DNA of 64,000 nt from Heterobilharzia americana (Eukaryota > Platyhelminthes > Trematoda > Strigeidida > Schistosomatidae), in assembly GCA_944470555.2 (NCBI GenBank), contig OX104127.1, positions 42,645,934-42,709,933 on the forward strand, in the 5' to 3' direction. A program made the translations under genes and the position numbers. This document shows positions 36,457 to 51,700 of the stretch, piece by piece; within the stretch, counting starts at the first letter, position 1; every line of letters begins with the position of its first letter. The notes under the pieces are model-generated. The model saw only the letters and a program-made list of their open reading frames with translations. It ran no database searches and was not told the DNA's origin.

Positions 36457-39400
36457 CTGAATTACAAAACAGAACGGAAATAATAAATACGATTTTGAAA
36501 GAAATATTATGAGTAGATAACACGTAATGGTCATGAGTTTCAAGCTTTGTTTCAATAATGTATAATTGTCAATAAAAAGAAATCGAAACGATGATAAAAT
36601 CAAGCCATGAATCGAGAAATGAGAGATAGTCAACGTAAAGAAACAATTCATATATGATAATTTAAATGCGGTGAAATAATTTTTTAGATGTAAGAGTAGT
36701 ATTCATCATGAACTGACAACAGTTGGGGAACCATTGAAAATCTGGGAGTACTGGACAGCTGTTTCGTCCTAGTATGCGACTCCTCAGCAGTACGCACCCA
36801 CCACCCGGCTAGGGATCGAACCCAGGACGTCCAGGTTTCATGGCGAACGCGTTAAACATTCAGCCACTGGGTTGGTTTCCAGTGGTTCACAATTTCCAAC
36901 TTCTGTCAATTCACGACATACCACGACTGTCTGGAAGTTCTAATGAGAAGCCGTGACCAGTGGGGTCAACCAGTCGTAAGTGAAGTGGATGTTAACTGGA
37001 GACCTTGAGTGATAGTCGCGCTATGTCATCGTGGATTGACAGAAGTTGGAAATTGTGAACCACTGGAAACCGACCCACTGGCTGAATGGTTAACGCGTTC
37101 GCCATGAAACCTGAAGGTTTTGAGTTTGATCCCTAGCTGGGTCGTGGGTGCGTACTGCTGAGGAGTTCCACACTAGGACGAAACAGCTGTTCAGTGCTCC
37201 CAGATTTTCAATGGTTCCGCAACTGATGTCAGTCCATGATGAATACTACTTCTAAATTAATATCTGTAACAAATTACTTATTTTACTACAGGCAGGTAAA
37301 CAATGTTTAGTTCACATCTAAAATTATAGATATAGCAACTCAATGAATTGTTTAAATGCTGAGTAGTCATAAAACTTTCCCAGCGTATGACACCGTCGTT
37401 GATTGGACCGAATTGATGAGTCTCTGTTGGGATATGGGTTCTTGTGTAGATGCCTCGATATTGCCTGTGTTTTAGTTATGTATAGTAATGATGGGCAGTA
37501 GCTAGCAGTGCAATCCAGGATGCGCATTTCGTCCTATTTGAGACGCGTCAGTTGGATGTACCTGCCGGCTCCCAGTGAGTGATGTTGTTCCCACCGAGAC
37601 AAGCAATAACACTAAACCTATGCCTGTCGCACAAGAAGTGGCTATTGTGGCTCGGTGGTGTAGTAGATAACGCTCTCGCGTTTGAAGCGATCGCTCCCGA
37701 GTCCGAGTCCCGGTGGGAACGACATCACTGACTGGGAGGCAGGTACATCCAGCTAACGAGTCCCAAATAGAACGAGATCCACATCCTGGATTCCACTGCT
37801 AGCCACTGCCCATCAATTACTAAGAAAATAATGACTTTAAAATTTTAACCTGGTTATCATTTGAAACTCCTCAGACGTTTTGTATCCACACCTTACACGT
37901 AGTATAACAACTGAGTAGAGGAAATAAACTTCAATTATTAAAATCTATTTATATTCATAGTGGTATTGTGAGATTTACTTATTCTAACAAAAATTTCTCA
38001 TTCACTCACTCTACCATTGAATACGCAATATTTGTAGCATGGAATATATCCAAGTTGAACTTGACTTTCAAAGAAGGACGCTAGCGGAAAACGTCTATAC
38101 TAGCCGATTTATCGATAAGAAAGACATACGAGAACACGCATCAGCTCAGTTTCTAAAAAGACTTTGTCCATGAATCTGGACTTCAAAGGTGATGCATCGT
38201 CAGATATTTTGAAAAATCGGCTTTCCATATGAATTAGTAGGACATTTTCCCCACCCTAACTTTACTTGATCTTTACCCATCGTAAATGGTTCTCCGTTTG
38301 TACAACGGACAATTTCCCTCGACAGACCACATCCGTGTGTATCTACCAGTTCACCTGCTTCTGTGTAGCAAACTACATCGTCCGTAGTCAGAGATAGCTG
38401 TCAACACATATACGAGAACGTATTCCAACCTTGTTTTATAAAGATGAAAGGAAATGCATCAGAAGTTCTATCCTTGAGCAATTAATCGATTCCAACCATT
38501 CAACCCACCAGAACAAGGATTTTAAGATTGTCTAGCGAATTCGCCCAAACACCTCAAGTTTCCTCCGTGTTCAGCTTCTAAAAATAACAGAGGCCTAGGT
38601 TGTCAATGAACTGAAGCCTAACTTTTGTGTGCAAAAAAAGTATGTACAGTCTTTATCGCTATTATTATTATTATTATTATTTGTCCGTTGGGTTCCTAAT
38701 ACAACATAGGGCTTCACTAGCACGTCTCCACTCCACTCCCTTCTCTGAAATCTTTTCAACCTGGCTCCACTACAGCCCACAACCTCTCATTTCTTCCTCA
38801 CACCATCTCCTCCATGTCACCCTCACCTCGGACGCCCAACTTGTCGTTTCCCATTTGGGTTCCACTCGAGTACATGGCCTAGTGCGTGATATCCCCGAAT
38901 GCTCTTCTCAGTGCATGCCCGAGCCAATCCATCTCCACTTCCTTCCAGTGCATATTTGTTGAGTGGTAGATTCTTGGTTGGCTCGTCACCAGACAGTCAG
39001 AGTGAATTCCTTGTTGCTTATTCTTATTATTCTGGCCATCTGAGCTTCAGTGCCGACCAAGCGTAGGCAGTTGTTGATGAATATCTGTAGTTTTTTGTCT
39101 TTGTCTCTACCTTGGCCTTAATTTATTTTAGTCTTGGTGTGCTTCATTCCCTTTTTTTGTTTTTCACCCCCTTTTTTGTCAGATTAATCTTTGTACTCTT
39201 ATATCATCATAATCATTTTATTTTTGTATTTTATTGTTTTCGGTGTTATTTCATTTGATCTTCTTAATAATCACCCCTTTTAACAAAACATTTTCATACT
39301 GCGTGATGATTGAAGGTGAGACGAAGAACTGGGCCGCTGCTGGATAATCAAATAATAAAACATTTTCAATTTATTCCAATTAACTTGTCCCATTCATATT

Positions 39401-39710
39401 GCCTAATTTTTTGATGGTTTATTATCTCTAACACGTTTTCACTCCTTTTTAATCTATATGCACCTTACAAACGATTTAAAATCTTACGTAACCCTTTTTG
39501 TTATCATTCGAGCTTTACATCGTCAACTAGTTGTGGAGATTCAGAAATATTTTAAGTGGTTCAATGGTAACGCGCTGGCCGCGGAACATGAAGGTCGTGG
39601 GTTCGATCTCCGGCGCTGCGGGGTCATGGGTGCGCATGGCTGAGGAGTCCCATGCTAGGACGAGACAGCTGTCCAGTGCTCCCAGGTTTCCTTTGTTCCT
39701 CCAACTGATG

Positions 39711-39772
<62 letters not shown>

Positions 39773-42700
39773 GAATGTACAGCTTGGGGATAAATTCGTT
39801 GAAAAGAATCCTCTTCGCTGAATATCTTTTTTTGATATCACAATAGGAATTATGTAACGTATTGAAAGCACTCCCACAACAAGAACAATTGGACGTCTAT
39901 AATACGAGTGAGTAAACACAGTTATAACTTCATTGAAAAAAATTCCCTAATACAGCTTAGATAATGAACAAAAGAGTACATTGTCGTACAAACAGTGAAC
40001 TAAGTTGTCGAACAATAACCTAAAAAATTGTATCCGTATGGATACACCACCCAGAATCAGTTTAGCTGGAGATATTTTAACTAGCCAAACTAAAAGTTCA
40101 GATATGAATGCATTTTGCTTGAATGGATAAGAAAGCACTGGCTTTTCAATATCAGAATACTTGAAAAGTTCATGGTCAAATATCAAAAAACCCATTTCAA
40201 TCGACTGTTGTTTGACTGGAGTCAACTTTTCGAGAAAGTGAAATTGTTAGGGAAATATTTTATAAAATTCAGACAAAGTTGATAAAAAAAAAAGGAGACA
40301 CTAACCACTGTTCCAGGGCGAGCACGCCATGTTCTTTGCAGTATTCCCACTAAAACTTCAATTAAACTCATATTCTGTGATATAGACAATGGGTTCTGTG
40401 ATAATTTGGGCTCATTAAAAATGTTTTGACCAGTTTTTTTGTGCATGGCAGATGGAGATAGAGTGATTTGTAGATTTGATTCAGTTGTATTTAAACCTGG
40501 AAGACTTTGATGACGTCGTAATTGAGTGCTAAGGAAATGAACAATAGACGGTGTTTGGAATTCTTCACTGATAATATCATCTACATTCTCATTATTACCA
40601 TCTGATTTAAATCTAAGAAGTAATGGATTCCACCACAAATTCAGATTACTGGCCAGATTTTTATGTCGTCCAATATTTAAAAACGTTCCTGTGATAGCTA
40701 TAAAAATATCTTCATGTGGAACGGATCGATTACAAGCCATCATAATTTGAAAGAAACGAATAAGTACACACGGTGAATCTTCATAGTTCTGATTAGAATA
40801 TAAGTTGTTAGGAACTGATAGACCAACAATCCAATAGCACAGTTCAATGGATAAACCAGTAGCCATTTCTAAGTAAGATTAATGAACAAGCAAAAGAAGA
40901 GAAATCAAATTGAACATATAAACATGGTTTCCAGTTTATTTCTACTACCAACTATTGTAAATTATCAAAATTCCAAAGAAATTAACAGTATCGAATTGAT
41001 CCTAAAGATTATAGGATATATATAAATAGAAATACAAAAGTGGATCATAATTATTTATTAGTTTATTCGATGGTATAATTGATCCATTGATTCCATAAAA
41101 CTTAGTAATATTCGTGCTCATCAAATTAATAAGAATTAGGAAGATATTCCATTATGTAGAAAAATAATCATCTATAGTAATTGTGTAAACTTAGTAACAT
41201 GTAAGGACACAAATTTAACTATGGAATGCAAACAGTGAGGCTAAAAGTTATCCTCAAATGTTACCGTGCTTTTTTTTTTTTAATGAGATATAGCATTCTG
41301 TGCGTAAATTCAAGCATCCCATATGCTTATTTTTTACCTATTTTTATAGTTTCTAAAGACCCCTTTGTCAATGAACGATGTTTCATATCATTTATTCATG
41401 TGCAAAGTATTTAATTATACTTTTACCTCCTAGTTGCAATGTAAATACATTTATTTATAAAGAATGATGTCGACAAATCGAACGAACTCAACCTTCAAAC
41501 TACAGCAAAAAGGAATTAGCATTGCAGTTTTCACTTCAACATTATATGCCTACAAACATAGAAAATACTTATTTTCACACAGAATACTACCAACCATCTG
41601 TGGATAACTTTTAAACCTACCTAATGTAAGTGACTTTAACCACTAAATACCATAAAACACTTAAAGAAACAATAGTAACTATGAAAGTTCGTAGATAAAC
41701 TGAATCTGATAAAGGTATACAACCAGAGGATAAGATAATTTCTATATGATCATATCCTTAAGAAAAATACTTTAGTGCTATTATAGTGAATAATTCAAAC
41801 AGAGAATTTGTAACATTTTCACCTTTTGTAGCATATTATAAGCAAAATTTATCTTGAATTATATACAAAGTAGACAAGAGGGTTGAGAGACACTCCAAAG
41901 TACAACTTATTAATCATGATATGGTCTTCGATTCGATTCGAACATAAGTGAAATAGAAGAAAGTAATGGAGCATCTAGTATTTTCTTTTCAATGACACGA
42001 CTAGATAAAAAAAAAATTGATAACTGAAATCAAAATGGAGTTTGACTGCCAGTAAGTATACACAGCTAGGTCGGTTTATCTGAAAGAAACTAGTTTGAAC
42101 TCTGCCGTGAGTGAGACTTAACTTCAAATTTGTTAATCATTTCCACATAGTTAAAAAAAATGACAAATAAGAGGCAGAAAAGGTTACATGGAGAGAAAAT
42201 AAATTTGTGCTCTCCAAGATGATGGAAACATTGAGGGCGGGGGGAAGGTAAGAGACATCAGCTTCAAGATCTCTTAACGACACCAGAAATATCAATAGGT
42301 TTATAAACACTAAAATATATCATGTAGTATATCTACCTCTCTAGAAGATCTGGATTTCGCCAGTGATGACTTGTGTCTGATGTCACACAAACTCGAAGAT
42401 CTATAGCCGAAAACTAACAAGTTGACAAAAGAGGCAGCGAAGACGGGACTTCAGGTGAATATAGAGAAGACAGAAGTGATGAAGATACCTAACCAACACC
42501 ACCACCACCAACAAACTCCAATCACCATCAATGGGAGGAACCTAAAGGAAATAACCTCCTTCACCTATCTAGGCAGCACTGTTTCAACTACAGGTGGCAC
42601 AGAAGAGGATGTCAAAGTCAGAATCGGAAAAGCAAGACAGGCGTTCATTAGCCTGAAACCAGTGTGGAGATCTTCTGCACTCCACTCAGCATAAAGCGTG

Positions 42701-45700
42701 AACAAGATCCGGATTTTCAACACCAATCCAGTCAAGTAAGTCAGTGCTTCTATATGATGGTTGAAACACTTGGCGCGTCACGAAACGGATTTCCAATAAA
42801 CTACAGACATTCATCAACAACTGCTTACGCTCGCTACTAAAGATCAGATGGCCAGAATAATAAGAATAAGCAACAAGGAGCTCTGGGAACGAACCAACGA
42901 AGCAAGAACCTATCGCTCAACAAATATGCACTGGAAGAAAGTGGAGATGGATTGTCTCGGGCATGCACTGAGAAGGCCGACTGGGGACATCACACATCAG
43001 GCCCTCGAGTGGTATCCCCATGGGAAGCGACGAGTTGGACGTCCGAGGGTGACATGGAGGAGATCGTGCGAGGAGGAAATGAGAGCTTCTGGGCTGTGGT
43101 GGAGCGAGGTTCAAAAGATTTCACGGAACAGAGCTCACTGGAGACGTGCTACTGAAGCCCTATGTTCTATAAGGAACCCAAGGGACTAATAATAATAATA
43201 ATAATATCTACCTCTCAAATGTGACACAGCAATTAAATAAAATGGAGGAAAAAAAAGCCTTTGCTATCGCTTACCAAGAAATTTGATTGCTTCGATAATT
43301 TGATTTACAGATGTAGACTCAGAAATTTGCTTTAATGCATTTCGTGCTTTCGAAGCTAACGTTAAATTTGGATTTGCACGTGCACGTTCTATTGCCTTTT
43401 TCAAGCGGAAATGTATATTTAATAAAGATTTTGCTTCAGAAGGTGAAAATGATATGAAGGAGGTTTTCTCTTTTTGTAACATTAACTTAGAATTTTGACA
43501 ATTTAAGGCAGATTTTGTTCTGAGTGGAATATTATTAGAAGTTAGATGATTTCGTTGATTAAGTAATTGATTCGATATTTTTGTTGAAGTATTAGAGTTT
43601 TTAGATGATTGGGCCAAAATGAATAAATGTTTACGAATTTGAAAACCTTTCCATATAGCTTGAATTTGTACAGCAGCAGAACGTCGTCTATCCAAGAATC
43701 GTAAAAGAGAACATATATGCCACCAACGTTGAATTTTACGAGATGCATTGTGGCGTATTAGGATAAGTGAAACAGTCTATAGAAATCATTTCAGTAGATA
43801 CAATTAAAAAGAATTAGTGATAAATTAGTAAAGCAAACAAAAATTAACCAATCAGAAAAATGAAGCGTAACAAATCATTGTATCTTGATTTACTCAATTT
43901 GACAAATAATGTACAAAACTTATTGGAAATATCTTACAATTCATTTTGTATACATAAAACTTCAGTTGAGGTCATTTATACTATACGATAAATAGGAGTT
44001 GAGTTATTTCTGAATAAATACCAATATAGGAAACTGTAAAATATGCCTTAAAGATGAATATGAAAACATCACTGACATGGTTTCTCAATCATAGAAAAAA
44101 AATATCTTACTCTTTAAAACAAAACGTTATGGTTCCTGAGTATATACTCTAAAAAGCTTCCGAATAACAATTTGGACACTTCATAGTACAATGAACTTTA
44201 TTGACTATAATATTTTATGTATTCTCCTTTGTTATCATTGCTAAAGATAACCAGTTAGTAGTGCAAATTATTGCATTCTATGCAGATTTATCACCATATC
44301 ATCATTATCAACATAGGACCAGGCATTACTGCGTAACGGTCCGAGTTGCCACACCTCATATCAGCACATCAAGTAAAAAGGTAGTGAGGCGAAGGATGAA
44401 GATAAGTGAATACAGTCAAAGGAAATATAAAGTATGAGAAGAAAGGGAAGAGGAGTGACAAAATGGTGAGATTCGGTATAGCATCGTTAAGATGAGGATA
44501 ATGTGTGTATACATCTGCGCCACTGACATCGGTTCTGAGCCATATCACCTAGGGTCTCCAACCACCCAGTCTGCATCGTCCTACATGGCTTAAACCAACA
44601 GTCAGAGACTTCATACATTGGTGCCATGTTTTAGTCTGGCCACCTCGGGCCTTTTTACAGCCTGGGCCCACCTCAGCCAACATTGTGTGACGAGGCAATC
44701 GGTGACTAGGCATACGTAGTACGTGTCCCAACCATCTCAGTCGATGAAGGTTCACAACCTCGTCAACTGACTTACCTCTTCTCCCCAAAACTCTACACCT
44801 AACTTCTGCATTACTCATATGGTGACACCACGGAATACGTCCTATACTACGAAACGAAGGCAACGGTGGTCAAACACCTGAAGCCTTCTCACATCTTCCA
44901 TTTTCAATGGCCATGTTTCACAGCCATAGAGTAGAACAGAGCGGACTGCTGTGCAGTACACGCCACCCTTAATAGAGAAACGAATGTCACGGCGGCGCCA
45001 TAGGTGGCGCAAATTGGCAAAAGCCAATCGAGCCTTTTGTATCCGTGCAGAAATCTCGTCGGCAACTAACCCACCGAGGTTGATCCTACTTCCCAGGTAA
45101 GTGAAGTGGTGAACACACTCAACCACTTCACTCTCTATTGTTAACCGCGGTACCGTTGAAGACCAGTCCTGGAGCAAAAATTTGCATTTGGGTGGTGAAA
45201 ATCGCATCCCAAACATTCTGAAATTCCCACTATATTGAATACTGTATTATCTTTTCACAATACCTAATTAACTGACAAGAACTATTAACGTTATATGACA
45301 ATAAGATAGTGCAAGGTAATAGAAAAACAGTGATTTTTCGATCTCTGCAACATATAGGGACAGGTTTTTTTTTCTTCTATATAATAAAACACGCATTAAA
45401 GAATCATACAACCTATCGAATATCAATGTGAGTAAAGGACAACTGTGAAAAATCAGGTTTTATTTCTTAAAATTCAGCTACAAATTATCATATCTGTAGT
45501 GTTTAAGAAGCAATTGATGCTTGAAATGTACAAAAATATGCTATAACTTTAGCAAAAGGAACTAAAGATTTCCCCATTTAAGTGACCGGATGAGTCATAT
45601 AACGGATCATAAAATTATCTATGAGAAGGTTCAACCATTATTAAAATTTCAGTTTAATAAAATAATCACGATAGAGTAAACAGATATTAATGCGAATAAA

Positions 45701-48700
45701 CAAAAAATACACAAAAAAACAACATCTACCTCTTTGAATTGTGTGATAATTTTACGACTACGATGAGAACGCCAAGATATTTGTATTCGTAGTGCTGAAG
45801 CATGCCAAATATTAATTTCACGACATACTAAGAATCTACGAAAATATGACTGTATAACTGTGGCTGCTAAATTTCGAATATTTTGTATTTTTGCAAGTTG
45901 GCTACGAGCCAAATATCCTCGGGCATATTTCTGGACAGAGATACACCACTTATGAAAAAAAAGAGATAATTCTCAATCAATAAATTCAAAAAGTAATAAA
46001 CAAGTATGCCACAAACAAGAAACATAAAGATATTTATAACCATCAAATATATAGCGCGTTTATAGAGTCAATAGTCCATCACCGACTTGAATTAGTTGAA
46101 ACTTCTATTCAGCTCCAATCACCATCAATGGGAGAAATTCAAAGGAAGTAGCCTCCTTCACCTTCACCTACCTAGGCAGCACTGTTTCAACTACAGACAA
46201 CACAGGCACAGACGACGACGTCAAAACAAGCCAGCATCGGAAATACACCAAGACAGGCCTTCCTGCATTAACCTGAAACCAGTATGGAGATCTTCTGCAC
46301 TCCACTCAGCACAAAGTGTGAACAACATCCTCATTTTCAACACCAATTCAGCCAAGTAAGTCAGTGCTTTTGTATGGTTCACAGACTTGGCACGTCACGA
46401 AAGGGATTTCCAACAAACTACAGACATTCATCAACAACTGACTACTCTGGCTCCTTGCTGAAGATCAGATGGATGGCCAGAATAATAAGAATAAGCAACA
46501 AGCAACTCACTCTGGCTGCCTGGTGACGAACCACCGAGCCAAGAACCTATCACTCAACAAATATGCAGAAGAAGAGAGTGGAGATGGATTGGGTTGGGCA
46601 TACACTGAGAAGGCTGATTGGGGACATTACGCGTCAGGCCAGGCACTCGAGTGGAACCCAGATGGAGCTCGACGAGTTGGTCATGCGTGGTGAGGGTGAC
46701 ATGGAGGAGATAGTGTGGTGTGAGGAAGAAATGAGAGGTTGTGGGCTGTGGTGGAACCAGGTTGAAAAGATTTCAAAGAAGAGAGTGGAGTGGAGACGTG
46801 CTAGTCAAGCCCTGTGTTCCACTAGGAACCCAAGGGACAAATAATAATATTTTGAGGGAGTTGTGGAGATTTGGAACTATTTAAAGTTGTTATTCATCGT
46901 GAGCTAACAGGAGTTGGAAATATGGACCACTGGATTCTGACCCAGTGGTGGAATGGCAACGCGCTGGCTGCGGAACATGAAGGTCGCGGGTTCGACCCCC
47001 GGTGCTACAGGGTCGTGGGTGCTTACTGCTGAGGAGTCCCATACTAGGACGAAACAGCTGTCCAGTGCTCTCAGGTTTCCTTTGTTCCTCCAACTGATGT
47101 CAGTCTACGATGAATAACAACTTGAAATAATCATAATAATCTATACAGTTAACATGTTATACCTAAACTGGATTAAAGTACATGTAAGTTATGAAGTGAT
47201 TTAACATGAACAGAATTTGTCATATGAGTATTGAACTTCAAAAAGTTAACGAACTATGTGATTTCACAAAAGCTATGAGAACCGTTTACTTTACTTTCAT
47301 TAGTTGTTCATAATAGAGACGAATCATTCCTCAAATTTCATTACGTATGAAAAAATAATCTTTAAAACGCTTGATACGGGGGTATAACAAGAATAGAAAA
47401 GTAAGTACTTGCGTTACAAACAATAGTCTACTGTAACCTCACATGATAGTTTGTACATTAGAAATATCACACAATGAAACAGTATGATTTATTGGATAAC
47501 GTTTCGGACATAATTTATTGTCCATATTCATATCATGTAAGTCCACAACTTTCAGACATGGCTTACTTAGTCCTAATTCTCTTCCCTTCTTTGTGACAAA
47601 GGTAGTAGAATTTTTCATATATCTGGGATCTGTTCTACATGGTAAATTATATCCCAAACGTTATCGAATAAATGATGCTTTTTTTCCAATCTACTACAGT
47701 GCCCAAGTTTAATCCTATATTAATGAAAATTTGAACGCCATTTAATGAATTAGATGAGACTCTCTATGGGAAAAAAAAGTAACAAAACACACCATGATAT
47801 CCACTTTTCTGCTTCAAAAAACTTAAAAAAGGTGGAAATACTGCTAAGTTCGAATCCTATTTAGCTCTACTGCATTCATTTTTTTCGAAGAAAGACAAAA
47901 ATCAAATAATTTTCACAGTATAGTTGGTGACCATGATAAATTCACTGAAGCAGTATTCAATTGAAACTATAATCTCAATGCACCTGACAACATTATTCCA
48001 TAGTTCCGAAGTTTACAATTTCAATCAATGAAAATTGTCATCTACTGAAACAGGACATACTAATATCGGTCTCTCTGAAATGATGATAAATAGTTTTGTC
48101 AAACATGAGTCGATACACTGTTTACCAACATTTCTTCAGAGGCTGATGAACTTTCTAGAGAGATGGATATGATAGGTTTAATTAAACATGAAACATGAAG
48201 AAAGTAGTAACAATTACGTGATTTCTCTACTGATTGATGCACAAGTTAAATACTGTTTTTTACACTGTATGCAATAAAGAGAATATGGAGACAGTTAACG
48301 CTCACAAATGAATACATAGAACTTTTATTCAAATATAGTAGGACAATGTATTAAAGTATATCTTCATGAGTAGTAAAAATTACCGATTTCAAAAACAAAT
48401 AACGTTTTCTATGATAATAACAACGCCATCTACTCTGAATTTGAATTGCTGCTCTATGCCAGGACGATAACTGTCGTCTGACTAGATAACCTCGGAAATG
48501 TGACTGAAAAATTATAGCTGCTGAAGTCCGTATTAATCGCATATCTGAAGTTAATTTACGTGCATGATAGCCTCGTACATACCGTTGAATTGTTAAGCAT
48601 GCCTAAAAGTTTCAAAAAAGTAACAACCAAGATTGTTAAACCATAACTATAAAGAGGCGTTAGATATAATATATGTAGGAAGGATTCAAAAGAATACAGT

Positions 48701-51700
48701 GGGGATTATAATAAGAAACAAATTTGTAATGTAACTTGACGATCTAAATAATAATTAGGTTTGAAAGTTTGTTTATCACAACACTACGGAGTACCACAAA
48801 CCTTTATCAATCTCATTCAACAACTATATCAAGACGCCACATGCCAGGTAATTCACAATGGAAAGCTCACTGATGCTTTCGCAGTGAAGACAGAAGTAAA
48901 ACAAGGCTGTCAACTACCACCCATGATATTCCTGATTGTGGTCAACTGGACTGGATCATGCAACAAACAGTGAAGAGCTGTGAGAAGAGGGGGATACACT
49001 GACTGGACCGAGGAAAAGACCATGGAAGAAGATTTGAATTTCGCCAACCATGATGATTTATGTGTAAAGTCTTGTAGCACAAACTCGAAGATCTACAGGT
49101 GAAAACTGACAAGTTGACAGAAGAGGTGAGGTAGGGCAGCGAAGACAGCACTTCCTTCACGTGAACGTAGAGAAGACAAAGGTGATAATGATAATCAACC
49201 AACAACAGCATCAGCAACAACAAGCTCCAGTCACCATCAATGGGAGAAAATTAAAGGAAGTAGCCTCCTTCACCTTCACCTACCTAGGCAGCACTGTTTC
49301 AACTACAGACAACACAGGCACAGACGACGACGTCAAAGCAAGCCAGCATCGGAAATACACCAAGACAGGCCTTCCTGCATTAGCCTGAAACCAGTATGGA
49401 GATCTTCCACATTCAGTATAAAGTGTGAATAACATCCCCATTTTCAACACCAATTCAGTCAAGTAAGTCAGTGCTTCTATGTGATGGTTGAGAAACTTGG
49501 CGCGTTGTGAAAATCATTCTCAACAAACTGCAGACATTCATCAACAACTGACTACTCTGGCTCATTACTGAAGATCAGATGGATGGCCACAATAATAAGA
49601 ATAAGTAACAAGCAACTCACTCTGACTGGCTGCCTGGTGACGAACCAACGAGCCAAGAACCTATCACTCAACAAATATGCACTAGAAGGAAGTGGAGATG
49701 TATTGGGCATACACTGAGAAGGCCGACTGGGAACATCACGCATCAGGCCAAGCACTCGAGTGGAACCCAGATGGGAAGCGACGAGTTAGGCGTCCGAGGT
49801 GAGGGTAACATGGAGAAGATGTTGTGAAGAAGAAATGAGAGACAAATAACCATAATAAATATCAACAATTTTGAAGACTGACAACTTAGAGTAACTCGGA
49901 ATTCATTACAAAATATCAAGTGCAGAAATAGTTCAGAGAAATGTCACTGCCAAGGTGACTTCTATTATTTCACCAATAATATAGCATCTGTACTCTATAG
50001 ATACTTCATGAAGTACCTTGCAAACAATACTTGTATTCCAGAAATAAGACATCACTTCATCATTTTCAGTAACCAATTATTTTTAAAAAGCTACATTAGT
50101 AAGTGAGGTATAACATTCAGTCTAGGGAAAATATTACAAAACAGATGACGATAATCACAATCTTAAGTAAAACAACTGTGATAATCTCATGAATTCATTT
50201 TAGTAGTGTTCATCAGTTCTCTGAAGCAGATCAAGGATGAAACTTATATGTATTCTCAATTTTTCTAAAGAATATATGATCTTTATATCATTTTAACATA
50301 AATCTTAAACCTACCTGTTTTAAGTGAAGATATTTTTGATGAGAATGATAACAGCGCCAGACTTTCTGAATTCGGATAGCAGACTTATGCCAATTATCTA
50401 TATTACGTTGAACAATATATCTTCGTAAATAAGATTGTATTATTGTTGCAGATGCATTCCTAGTTGCTCTCAGCTCAGCAATACGCCTACGGACTAAGAA
50501 TCCTCGTGAGAAAGCTTGAAGTTTGATACACAACTAAATTTAGGAGTATAAATAAGTTAAAAAAAAAAAATGTACATCATTTTCCACATGTTTTCAAATT
50601 AATGACTATAATGGATAGTGCAGTAAATTGTATTATTAAGAAGGATTGATAACATATAGGGCCGATTCAGTGAAGAGATAGCCAAGTTTAAGGTAGTTCA
50701 CAACTAAAATGATTATATATATATATTAAGCTGTAATATCAGTGTACTGACTGAGAGTGAAAGTTGTGTGTTTATCTTAAATGTTAGACTAGTCAAAAAT
50801 TCAAACTTTAGATACTTTGGAAAACAGGAGAAAGAAGAAAAATCAAGTGGAATTTTATTATGAGGAAAATAAAGTTGCAGTTCGATGAAAACTAGCAAAG
50901 CAACCTTATTCTGCGATAGATAACTAGAATTATCTGACTGTTAACTGTAGATCTGATTCATGGTGAATTAAAACGAGCAACTATACTTTTGGGACAACTA
51001 TATACTCATTTTATATGAACATAAAAAGAAAGAAACTTTTCTAATACTTAAGTTAACCTTTTAGTTAAATCAGATTGGCAATAGATATTGTCGGTTTTTC
51101 TGAAATTCCTTTATAAAAGTTAAACCAATGCTAGATATTCTCTTAAATGCTTTCGCAGAGTAGTGACTTAGTAGCATCCTCCAAAGAAATCTTTATTCAC
51201 TGTCTATACGTTTTCTCTCTACTTATCAATGCTCCTTTGAGTGAACCAGTATGTTAATTATGTTACTTTATTGATTATAGTAATTAGAAGATTGATATAC
51301 ACCTATTAGGTATATTCAAGAGATAATCCTAAAAGGTGAATTAAATGTTCAGTTTTTATTCAACGGAGAAACATGTCGACAAAAAGATGAAGTAACTTGG
51401 TTTCTTACTTCTTGACTGTTTCATGGTTTATGTATGGTTGAATACCTTGCAACTGACTATATATCATTTTGAAGGGGGAGGAGCGGGAGGGGGGGGGTTA
51501 AAAGCGATATACCAATAATATTTTCATCGTTGGTGATAAAAAAATTGACTGAAATAAAATTCTGCAGATGTTAAATAACACATTTATTGGTCATTGGAGA
51601 ATAACCAATTTCATGTTGTCTAGTTCTGAGTGTTGACCGAATCCTGCCGATCACTTTGCAATATGATCATCAAAGTAGGACATTACCTATCATAGTGTAC

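Noticed and set aside
47439..47712. Overlapping open frames on both strands that share a KRYPIN/KRYRIN-like segment
   Set aside because: The similarity comes from an imperfect inverted DNA repeat that also occurs at 59672-59757. No protein family is visible.
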